This document shows, piece after piece, positions 54,803 through 64,000 of a DNA stretch of 64,000 nt (position 1 is its first letter; the number at the start of each line of letters is the position of its first letter). The translations under genes were made by a program, and so were the position numbers. A model generated the notes under the pieces. That model ran no database searches and was not told where the DNA came from. It saw only the letters and a program-made list of their open reading frames with translations. Source of the stretch: Allacma fusca (Eukaryota; Arthropoda; Collembola; Symphypleona; Sminthuridae); NCBI GenBank assembly GCA_947179485.1, contig OX359250.1, positions 42,602,600-42,666,599 on the forward strand. The letters are read 5' to 3'.

Positions 54803-55600
54803 TTGAGACTACTCAGAAATACGAGACCAGAACAGACACAAAATTTTCCAAGGATGGAATACAAGTGGTATATTCTTTTGAGCCTTGCAATAACCCTAAT
54901 TGCAATGGACGTTTCCGAAACCAGGCCGATAGCACAACCAAGTCCAGAACCATGGCAAGGACCACTGATGGCAGCCCTAGGAACTCAAGTCGGAAAATGG
55001 TTCGCAAATTACATGGTACCAGCCATAACCGTCGGAAGCGGAGCTATCACAGCATCAGTGCTATCACAAAAAGACCCAGTAGTACATATACTACACCACA
55101 AGGATGACGGGAAACTAGCCGTAGTGCAGTATGACCCGAACGATCCAAACGTAGAAGCCCAGAGAATCATGGAGAGGAATCAACAAATGGCTCTACTACA
55201 ACCCCAACAACAACTTATACAACCCCAATTCATACAAAACCAACAGCCCACGATGCTGAGGGATAGCAGACCACCTTGGATGGAACAATTCAACGAAATT
55301 GATTGGAAATCCAATGAGGTTCCAACATCAGACACGGATTATACCGTAGTCATTATTAGTTCATTCGGTTGTATTACCACAGTAGTGATATTTATATTCA
55401 CAGTAATACTGTACCGAATTCGAATGCAGAAAAAGAAATCAAATCAACAAACACCGAACGAGAGAGAATTAGACAATGTTGCAGACACGCAGGCATTAGT
55501 CCAAAATTCTATAGAGCAGCTAGTCGGATGCAGAATTGTGAGGCCCAATACACAACAACAAGCCAGCCGACACACAACCAGAGCAACCGTACAACTATAA
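54803..55600 (+). CDS. ORF4 of the LTR element, putative type I membrane protein (265 residues)
   Basis: The probable start is Met18 (54854), which begins a good signal peptide, MEYKWYILLSLAITLIAMD. A Gly/Ala-rich hydrophobic stretch (VPAITVGSGAITASVL) follows at about residues 70-90. A Gln/Pro-rich middle comes next, then one strong transmembrane helix (VVIISSFGCITTVVIFIFTV, about 185-207) with a basic stop-transfer RIRMQKKK and a short cytoplasmic tail. The position at the 3' end of a Ty3/Gypsy-type element is where errantiviruses carry env. However, it is small, has no obvious sequons and shows no known envelope family signature, so the role is unknown. Confidence 0.75.
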   Translation: MRLLRNTRPEQTQNFPRMEYKWYILLSLAITLIAMDVSETRPIAQPSPEPWQGPLMAALGTQVGKWFANYMVPAITVGSGAITASVLSQKDPVVHILHHKDDGKLAVVQYDPNDPNVEAQRIMERNQQMALLQPQQQLIQPQFIQNQQPTMLRDSRPPWMEQFNEIDWKSNEVPTSDTDYTVVIISSFGCITTVVIFIFTVILYRIRMQKKKSNQQTPNERELDNVADTQALVQNSIEQLVGCRIVRPNTQQQASRHTTRATVQL

Positions 55601-58315
55601 CACCGACCCAACCGGGAAGGATCAACGCAAGAAAGAAAACAACGAAGAAAAATATACACAAAACCATAAAATTGTATGGAAAAATATTTAAAAACATTTA
55701 TTAGTTATAAGATAGTATTAGCAAAATAATAGGATAAGTAGTTATAAGTAGAATAAGGTTAGGAAGAGAAAACACAGAAAATCAAGTTCATATACAACAA
55801 AAATATAAAAACGAAATGAAAATAATAAAAGTTCAAATAACGAACGAGAAGTTCAATTTAGTTAAAGAGGCAGATCCCCAATAGGAGTAAAAAGAGAACA
55901 GTCTAAAGAATATGTGATTCAAATCAATATATCTTTCGTGTCTCGATGGATTCATTATCCATTTTCTTTCCAATTTCCTTTTCACCCAGTGATTAGGTTT
56001 TTATTAGACATCAACACTATCAAGTCAGGCTGTGTTTTCAAAACAAACACTGATTTGTTAACGAGATGAAATTGTTTCAAGATAAGGTTCAGTTCTAACA
56101 AAAATTTTTAGGCAATATCATAATTCCTTAAGGCTTGTTCACTCAACAGCCAATGTGATGATTGTAATGCCTTGTGACTTATTAGGTCATTCAACTCCAT
56201 ACGAGAAGAATAAAATTAAATTTCTAACCTACTCATCGTTTGGGATGAGCGGGATACCAAAATTTCCAGCAAAAATCAGAACTCTGTATAAGCAAGTTCT
56301 CTACGATCAGGATCAGTTTACCTTTTAGCTTCAGTTTAACCAAATCTATTTAGCTAGACGTGCTAATATTTTAGGTACCTAGAAAGACAGACTAAGTAAA
56401 ACAGAAGTCCGAAGGATAGATTCTTTCAAAAGAATTTCTGTAACACAGGTTCTTTTACTAAATTATTTACTTGCAAAGTGTTTCGCATTTCAAATGATAG
56501 TTAGAGAATAATTTTGTCAAATATTATTGACATGAATGTGCCCAGATCTGAAGGATCTTAGGAGCGCTAGATCTCCTATAGGGAAAAGAAAAATAAATAA
56601 AAAGACATACAACGAATAGGTAGGAGGAACTTTAAATAAAAAATATAAAAAGTAAGAAAATTACAGTAATGGAAACAGTAGATATCATGATTAAATGTTC
56701 ATCTATGGTTTTCGACATGATTAATATGTCATCTACGTATGCGAGTGCTGTTTCGTATTTTAAAATCGCAAGTTTAAAGGTAGCTAAGATCTACATTGCA
56801 AACAGTGTTGACATCTTTTTACAATTTTATACACATCATAGATGACAAAAGGTTTACGGAATCATTAAATTCACTTCGTTTATACACGACGATTAAATTC
56901 AACATTTAGTGAAAAAGATCAAAATTTTAAATCTTAAAAGATCAAACGTCTTATTAGCTTTGTTACATTCCATAGTTTCACAAGATAAAAAGTATTATTT
57001 GCCAATCTATAATGTACCGGTTGTGAAAACAACAATTCTGAAGACTCCGATCAATGATAAAATGGTATCGGATGTCAATATGTTTGGATTTTTCATGTAA
57101 TACCTTTTCTTTTTAAAAGACAAAATTAACTTACAAATTTGACACATTTCATCAAATAGAACAATTTTACAGATCAAGGTATATATATATATATTTATGA
57201 TTATCGCCAAAATACATTCAGATCTCAGTTGAGGAAATAGCTCACGGTACAATATGATTTTATGTCTCATGGAGTAGTAAGAACCACTTACAGAACTTCA
57301 TGGAGCACGATGTTTTCACATTTGGTGAAATTGCCAACAGTTGTGCATGAGAAGGACATAATTCCTAATTTAGCCACTGAAAAACAACTCAAATATTTCA
57401 CAGGCGAAAATAAAAAGATTCTTCAAACTTTCTGTAGAGACCTCAGGAGGTTTTAGCGTTGGTTTTTCAAATAATTGTGTTTAAGAGCGACATTAAGACA
57501 TTTGTGCTCAAGACCGTCACTTCAAACTGTTGATAGTGATATGGGATAATCACACATTTCCCCACAACGATTTGTCTGTGACATGTTAAATTGTTTTTAC
57601 AAGGAAACTCACGGGATTTTACAAGCTATAAATTAAAGATACCTTTAACAATACATTAGGCCACTACCCTAGTAATAACAGTAATTGACAGTAGTCACAA
57701 TGTTTCAACAACTAGTATTCAATATCAGAGACAATTAGAAATCAAATGAGAATAGAAACAAGAGTCAATAGTTTCATATCTACCTTCCAGTAATCTTTAC
57801 TGATCTTTCCTCATATGTTTGGAGAGCAGTCAAGACAGTGTTACAAACAAATTCTTTTTAAAACATGTGTACAAAATTTTCAATTCTGCTACGATGTTTC
57901 TAATTTTAGATATGATAAATAACATTAGAAATCAAGTTAAATCATGATGTAAATGTGTGATGTAATGAAGTAAATAACGATATATTCCATGTAAATAGTG
58001 TATATGCAAATGATGAAAAGATGAAAATGGTTGTTTATCAGACGTAAGTATACAAACAGTAACACCATCAAATATTGTACAGCATTACAAAAGTATACAC
58101 ACATATGATGATGAACATGTATGATAAATTGTATAAAATGCCTTAACAACAAACACCCATGAATACCATTACGACCTTGCTACAAAGTCAATACAACGAC
58201 CAACATATAGCTACAAAGTAAGGTAACATAAATAACATTAGTATAATTACAAATAATATGAACTTGAACTTCGACAGATGATATTGTCGAGGTCGACAAT
58301 TACCCAGAAGAGGAA
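55601..58315 (+). other. 3' untranslated region of the LTR element (2.7 kb)
   Basis: AT-rich and without a long ORF. A short (TA)n run lies at about 57179-57195. At its end, a perfect 8-bp inverted repeat with 2-bp spacer (58283-58300) is followed by the purine run AGAAGAGGAA (58306-58315), which abuts the 3' LTR. Confidence 0.7.
58306..58315 (+). promoter_or_regulatory. Polypurine tract
   Basis: AGAAGAGGAA directly precedes the TG of the 3' LTR. Such purine runs prime plus-strand DNA synthesis in LTR elements. Confidence 0.75.
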
Positions 58316-58898
58316 TGTTACGGATATATTATAAATAGAGTAAAATAAGCATAATCTAAATCAGCAAATAGTTTAGAAGGTCGTAAGCAGAGGCTACGTG
58401 AGACCAAACGCTGACCTAACATAATCATAAGTAAAGGAAAGGAAATGATTCAGATTATTTAATAAACAATAAACTAAGAATAGGATAAGATTAGATTTAA
58501 ATTAAGACACGTAGATTAAGTACAAGTTCTAATCTCGACTTCAAGCAAGAAACATCAAAAGGAGTCGCACCTAGAGTCCATTCCCTCCGGGATGGATCTC
58601 AACAGGTAGCAAGCGGGGCGACATGAAATCGGGAGATTTCATGAGAAGAAGAGATTCAGACTTCAAATTCTATTTGTGTTAAATGTTAATTGTTCAGTGT
58701 AAATTGTATCAGTTTAGGAACAATAAATCGGCTCAAATAATTATAAAAGCGAACTACACACAGAATTCATTAGTTCCATTTATTCATGCGTTTCCAACAA
58801 CATCGGATTCCAGGAATTCAGGGGATGGAACACCCGAACCTAGGCTACATTAGTATTACCCACACAACATCAATACCCGGGTAATATCGTACATAACA
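58316..58898 (+). repeat. 3' LTR
   Basis: 583 bp, read as identical to the 5' LTR over its whole length. It is followed directly by the ATAT target duplication (58899-58902). Confidence 0.96.
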
Positions 58899-58902
58899 AT
58901 AT

Positions 58903-60185
58903 TCGCTACTGTGTTTTACCGAGATGCTTTTACCGACGTCATGCTTCCCCTCATAAATACATATTCAAAGTTCTATGAGCAAGATTTTACAATTTCGACT
59001 TGCGCCTGCATATTGACATGATTAACCTGGACTTTCGCCATTGAACTTTAACATTTTTCTCACCTTTTCTAGCAGAACTTGAACTTGAACATTAATTAAT
59101 TCCGGAAGTAAATTACAGCACTAGACGCAAAAGACTAAGGCAAAAACAACAGGAAAGTCCAGCGCTGCACTTAAAGGCGAGCACCCCTTAATGAATAAAA
59201 AAAACCTGACTTTTGAAACTGCATTTTGTTACAATATAAAGTAAAAAAACTGTATTTAAATATGAAGGAAATGCTCTTACAAGGGTATACAGATAGGATT
59301 TCTTTTATTTATTATTGTAAGCGTATCTCCATGTGTGGAGAGTTTCATGTCATTTCCTCTATGCTAGCGAATTTAAGGGACAATATCAAAAATATGTAAT
59401 TCCCCAATTTTCAAGCAAAGTTTCCAGATATTTGTAATAATTTAAAATTATATAATTGCAAAATTATTATTACCATAGTTGATTTTGTTCGATTCAATGG
59501 AAATTTTGACTTTACAAAATTTTAGCCGGGTATGCAAATGTATGTACATTTTTCTCAACCAAAATTCGTCGTCTTTCCCCAAGAAGTATTTATCGAAGGC
59601 AGGTCTCCCCATCAGGACTACTTTATCCTTTGACGATGTTTTTGAATTAGTTCAAACACCATGGCTCAAAATATCGAAAAAATCTGAATTTAGAGATATC
59701 ATAATTTCAGAAAAACTGAATTCAAAGGACGTAGATATAACAGCATCTTTCATTTGTGTGTATACAGATCTCAATTATATTTACATTACGCATCACATGC
59801 AATGCGGTGTATAATAAAAGTATCGAACCTATTGAACCACAAATCTCTGAAACTATGCAAGGTTCAAAAAAAATTGTTTCAGATTCGTATCTTATTCACT
59901 GAATCTGCCTACCCTTGCCTTCCTACCAAGTCTTCTAAAAAGCGGAAAAGAGCAAGTAACTTATGGCAAACCTTTTCGCAAAAATTACTTTACGAAGGTT
60001 ATACTTACATGAACGGGTGTACACATGATTTGATTATGTATGGAATGATATTTGATTATATGATTTTTCGGATGGAATTATATCCAATAAAATATTTTGC
60101 AGGACAAAAAAGATCGAGACGATTTGAAAAATTGTTCGGAGGATTATGTCTTGAATATGGACACATATGATAACATGGACGAAAG
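58903..60185. other. Intergenic, nothing recognised
   Basis: AT-rich. Plus-strand frames at 59479-59814 and 59754-60170 overlap each other in different frames and show no domain. They could be parts of an unrecognised gene but are not supported. Confidence 0.35.
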
Positions 60186-60474
60186 AATAAAAACTTACAA
60201 TTGCCTGCAAGGTGACTTCGGGTAGTAGAAGAGCTTCAGAGTGGTCGTCCACTGCTTTGGTAGAGTCAAATAAACGTTTCGAACGGAGTACTGAAACACG
60301 CAGACTTTAATTGGAACGATCCGCAGGTAAGTACATATTGGCTCCACAAGAAAAAGTAAACTGAGACTCCATTGTACAGGTTACGGAAACGTTGAGAGGA
60401 AAAAGTGAAAGGGTTCTTAAAGTTTTGGGACACTTCCGAAGCGTCCATGCGTTCTACTCACGCATGCCAACAGC
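60186..60474 (-). repeat. Duplicated exon-like block, copy 1
   Basis: This block of about 290 bp matches 61406-61678 with many substitutions and small indels. On the minus strand it holds an ATG frame MDASEVSQNFKNPFTFSS (from 60448). Below it, a TTTCAG acceptor-like site leads to a frame with DSTKAVDDHSEALLLPEV and a GTAAGT donor-like site. The same order is present in copy 2. Confidence 0.65.
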
Positions 60475-61405
60475 AACCTTCACATTGTAATCTTCAGTTC
60501 TGCAGAAACACTATAGGGAACGATATGCAGTGCACTCCCACCATAGGGGATCCTTTACAAGAGGATTTTCTCTAGGCTGAATACACGTGGACTAATTCCC
60601 TCTAGATACAACCCTTCATGCAATTTTCCTTAAAAAATAAAATGAGCTAGCAAATATGACTTACGGCAAAATTATTTTAACCACCATTTACATTCTTACG
60701 TCTACACATAATTTGAACTTCAGCGGAATGATATTTGATGATATGATTGTAAATGAAATTTTGATTCAATAAAATATTATAATATACATCACTTCCGGCC
60801 CTAGCCCTGTCACCCAGAGAAGGTTCAACAAAATAAAAAACGGAGCACTTGTTTCGAGAATTCGGACTTCCCTGTGCACGCTCATGATAACCTAGTCACA
60901 CACCAATTTTGACATAGCCTCAGACAATATAACTGTACATACTTTTTCCCCAGAATTTTAACTTAACCTTAAATGTACATGGCGAGAGAGTTGCCACAAA
61001 TAAGCGTATGATACCTCATATTTTTCCTCTTACTTAATTTAATTCCTGGGGGTGTACGTAAAGCTAATAATTATAATATTTTGATTGAGGGATGAAGATC
61101 ATCTATTAAGAGACTCTCACGTAGTGACAATAATGACCCATGGGGAAAAACCACAATTACCTTAAGGATGGGACTCTGATCCCAGTGAATCTGAGTCTGG
61201 GAGAAATTCGAAGCTGACAAATGGCCCACACTGTTCGGGAAGGCAAAAATAGTTATTATTCAAGTAAAAGTCTTTCTTTTATTTTGTTAACTTATAATAA
61301 TAGACTCTTGCCCGAGTTCCCACTGGAAGACCCAGCCGAATACCTCTAGTACCCACTTTGTATGAAGGGCTGCGGCTCTCTGAAAAGGGGAAATTTAATA
61401 AAAAC
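60475..61405. other. Intergenic spacer between the duplicated blocks
   Basis: No gene, repeat boundary or RNA gene recognised. Confidence 0.35.
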
Positions 61406-61678
61406 GAATAAAACTTACAATTACATAGCTGTATGGTGACTTCGGGTACCAGTGCTTCGGAGGGTCCTGCCGTTTGCCTCTGCATTTCGTTGGTAGGGTC
61501 AACTGAACTGAAGCACTGAAACACGTAATATTTAACAGGTTTACTTAGTACATGCAAAAGTGAACTGAGACAGCTAAGTACAGGTTGCGGAAGGAAAAAG
61601 TGAAAGGGTACTTAATGTTTTGGGTCACTTTGAAAGCGTCCATGAGGTGTGCTCTGCGTAATCACGCATGGCAACAGG
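61406..61678 (-). repeat. Duplicated exon-like block, copy 2
   Basis: This is the second copy of the block at 60186. The minus-strand ATG frame reads MDAFKVTQNIKYPFTFS (from 61643). The acceptor-like GTGTTTCAG is followed by VDPTNEMQRQTAGPSEALVP and EVTIQL before a GTAAG donor-like site. Shared parts (MDA, QN, PFTF, SEAL, PEVT) are kept between copies while their flanks are not. Confidence 0.65.
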
Positions 61679-62083
61679 GAACAAGTTTACATCCGTAGTT
61701 CCTAACGCATTTTGATAGAAATTGGAACACAGGTACTGTTTAAACAGTAGATTAAGAATCTGGGAATTTTTTCGTCAGCATACTTCTAGTTCCCGAGATA
61801 TTAGACGTCAAAGGTCTTTAAGGAGTAGATTAAGGTTGTGAAGCTCGAAGTGATTTAATCAGTAAAAAGGCATTAACAAGTAAATGTTGTGATCAGTGTT
61901 CTAAAATTGAAAGCCTAACCTAACCATTAAGAACTGAAGTTAGTCAGGGAATCACGGAATTTTTTTTCACACGCTGGTAATCATAGTCGTAGTCTATTAT
62001 TTTTCGATATATGCAACACTTCTCAATTTCCCATTAAGAGTTAGCTAAGTGGTTAAGCTATTTGAAAATGTAATGAGAAAATA
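61679..62083. other. Intergenic, nothing recognised
   Basis: AT-rich sequence between the duplicated block and the fold-back repeat. No supported feature. Confidence 0.35.
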
Positions 62084-62692
62084 AGAATTCTGAGGGTGAG
62101 GCTAAAAGGGGGAACCAGGAACATGTAGGAACAAGGAACAAGATGGCTAAAAGCAGGAACAGAGGAACGGGAACAGAGGAACAGGAATAGAGGAACGGGA
62201 ACGGGAACAGTAGCCGTAATGGCAATAGTAGCCAGAACGGGAATATAGGAACCCGCATCTAATTGTAAGAGGTTTCCCAAGTTACAAACCAGTGTAAAAA
62301 ATGTAAGAAAATACCCCACTTCCACTGTCATCTCTTCAAACTATAGTATAAGGATGTTTATTCAGTGTCAATGAATGCAAATAAATTAAACCAAACTATT
62401 TACTTACATTTTTTACAATGGTTTGTAACTACCCCGACGATACACTTGCTCAAGAATCTGCACCAACATACCTATGCAGTTAATATTGACACTACTGTAA
62501 TCTGTAATTCCTCTGTTCCCGTTCCCGTTCCTCTACTCCCGTTCTGGCTACTATTGCCATTACGGCTACTGTTCCCGTTCCCGTTCCTCTATTCCTGTTG
62601 CTCTGTTCCCGTTCCTCTGTTCCTGCTTTTAGCCATCTTGTTCCTTGTTCCTACCTGTTCCTGGTTCCCCCTTTTATCTCAAGCCGAATTCT
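62084..62692. mobile_element. Fold-back element of GGAAC-type repeats
   Basis: The left arm (62084-62251) and right arm (about 62530-62692) are near-identical inverted copies of about 165 bp, sharing long runs such as GATGGCTAAAAGCAGGAACA and CAGTAGCCGTAATGGCAATA. Within the loop, a second inverted pair of 27 bp (62281-62307 and 62403-62429) differs at a single base. Arms are built from repeated GGAAC(A/G)GGAA units. The match between arms suggests a young insertion or recent homogenisation. No ORF for a transposase and no clear target duplication were found. Confidence 0.75.
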
Positions 62693-64000
62693 GACAAGCC
62701 AAAATAAACATTTTAGGAATTTTAATTATTCACTTTCATGAGAAAGCGACCCAACATTACTGTCAAATAGGACATAGTTAGATATTAATATCGCATTTTC
62801 TCAAGCATATTTCTCATAAATGTTGCCGATATACGCAAATAACCTTGTTTTTAATGATGTTCCAGCAAAAACTTGCTGGAAGTTTCGATTTGAACGGAGT
62901 TGTCAACATTATTACTCCGGAAATTAATTATTGTGCAGGTTATTCCGTACCCTCGTTCTCTAACCTTTGGCTAAATAAGGGACAACTAAAGGTGGAAAAT
63001 ATATTAGCTCATTCTCTAGCAAATTCTTTTCCAGATTTTCCAAAATTTGCTTCATTGACGTCGATCAAGAATTGGGGTCACAGTCTTCAAAAGTCTGAAG
63101 GAAATTGAAATGTTTTAAGATTTTTGACATTACAAGTTTGGATACAGAATCAAACAGGATGCAAATTTCCCCAAATCAAGATGATTCCCAAAATCCGAAT
63201 TTTCTATCTTTTGAACTTTGGTAAATTTAAACGAATTCAGAAACTGCATCCAAGGGCAATTATTCCTGTGAGAGGGATAAGGTCTCCAATGATTTTGGCG
63301 AAAGAAATGTTGAAATTTTTGTTGAAAATTCAACGAATTTGAATTCCGTTCACAAATTTTGGCTAGGCTATTTTGCTCGAAATAATTATTTTTAATAAGG
63401 TAAATAAATAGCCTTAGAATGAAACATTAACGACAGGATTACAACATATCAATATCTAATCAAAAATTGATTTCATTTTCATGGATTTCAAGATGGATTC
63501 CAAAATCTGCTTTTTTCTAATTTTGAGTCCTCATTAACTTGAATTTGAAATTAATTTTAAAACATCGTTCGTAAAATTTCGTCCTGAATTGGCGGGTCCA
63601 TATGTCATATCAATCCTTCTGGACTAGAAATTGTTGGTAGACAAATAAAACCTGTTGATTATCCATCCAAAATTTTGGGTATGATTCCAAAATTTGATTT
63701 TTGTCGAAAATCTATTTGTCGGAATTTTGAACCCGGACCCGCAATTTTTGGGATTAAAAAATTATAGCATTAACACAAATAAGAGAGGGCAGCAGGAGCT
63801 CCGGCGACTTACCCCCAATTTATTCACATGCCATCAAGTAATTACCTACAGTTTCGTATGCAGGACAGAGCTGACACTGAAATACTACGGATTTACTGTG
63901 AAGTCAAGAAATGTGCCTCATTCATTGACAGTCTAGTTGTACGTTAGACAATGAATGGACGTAAAGGAAATCTTTACCCCAGGCTACAGTTGTACGTTGT
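62693..64000. other. Intergenic, nothing recognised
   Basis: AT-rich sequence with many AAAATTT-like words. Open frames at 62845-63108 and 63124-63342 have low-complexity composition and no family features. Confidence 0.35.

Larger units (their letters stand above)
30081..58898 (+). mobile_element. Giant Ty3/Gypsy-type LTR retroelement, 28.8 kb, looks whole and very young
   Basis: The element runs from TGTTACGG to CATAACA and is flanked by ATAT (30077-30080 and 58899-58902), a 4-bp target duplication. Both LTRs are 583 bp and read as identical, so insertion was recent. The internal order is leader, Gag, Pol (protease, reverse transcriptase, RNase H, integrase), small ORF, ORF3, ORF4, long 3' non-coding region, polypurine tract. 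The domain order with integrase last places it in Ty3/Gypsy (Metaviridae). The four large ORFs are open along their length, with an A-rich, T-poor sense strand, common in retroelements. At 28.8 kb it is several times longer than typical Ty3/Gypsy elements (about 5-12 kb). No nested insertion was recognised, so the extra length lies in its own ORFs and untranslated regions. Confidence 0.95.

Noticed and set aside
59479-60170. Overlapping plus-strand open frames
   Set aside because: They lie in different frames, look AT-driven, and show no family signature.
62053-62694. Hydrophobic Pro/Leu/Phe-rich open frames in the fold-back arms
   Set aside because: They are translations of the GGAAC/GTTCC repeat units and appear in both arms because the arms are inverted copies.

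Overview
The window is animal nuclear DNA, most likely from an arthropod. A springtail (Collembola) would fit, but that is an inference. The evidence is AT-rich sequence with many short introns (often 50-110 nt) between phase-matched exons, animal-type genes (adenosine kinase, a Reeler/cytochrome b561 protein, an M16A metallopeptidase, a WS/DGAT acyltransferase), and Tc1, hAT-like and LTR elements. There is no bacterial operon structure.

Positions 1-30080 hold four host genes with repeats between them. The 5' half of adenosine kinase lies on the minus strand (54-810). A Reeler plus cytochrome b561 gene follows on the plus strand (4646-7818, N-terminus uncertain). Tail to tail with it is a 17-exon minus-strand gene (8082-17127). 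It encodes an insulin-degrading-enzyme/nardilysin-type peptidase whose C-terminal strand continues, in one exon, into a tail of about 1,220 residues that is repetitive and low-complexity. A repeat-rich interval (17.1-26.4 kb) contains a decayed Tc1-like transposon with long IR/DR ends (19356-21033) and a hAT-like non-autonomous element with perfect 10-bp TIRs and 8-bp target duplication (22423-23399). A seven-exon WS/DGAT-family gene (26435-29830) carries an altered HHxxxDG site.

Positions 30081-58898 are one LTR retroelement of 28.8 kb, of Ty3/Gypsy type by the order PR-RT-RNaseH-IN. Its 583-bp LTRs read as identical, and ATAT flanks both ends. It looks whole and very young. It has a 3-kb leader with a repeated GGGCCG...TGAGCG motif, a 2,188-residue Gag, a 2,396-residue Pol with long unstructured insertions, a small orphan ORF resembling a GPY/F module, an unrecognised 2,189-residue ORF3 (SR-rich part, hydrophobic segments, sequons, basic sites), a 265-residue putative membrane protein behind a TATA/initiator-like sequence, and about 2.7 kb of 3' non-coding sequence. 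Its size and extra ORFs make it the most unusual object here.

Positions 58903-64000 show no confident gene. They contain a duplicated block of about 290 bp that looks like a small exon pair (60186-60474 and 61406-61678) and a large fold-back repeat built from GGAAC-type motifs (62084-62692).
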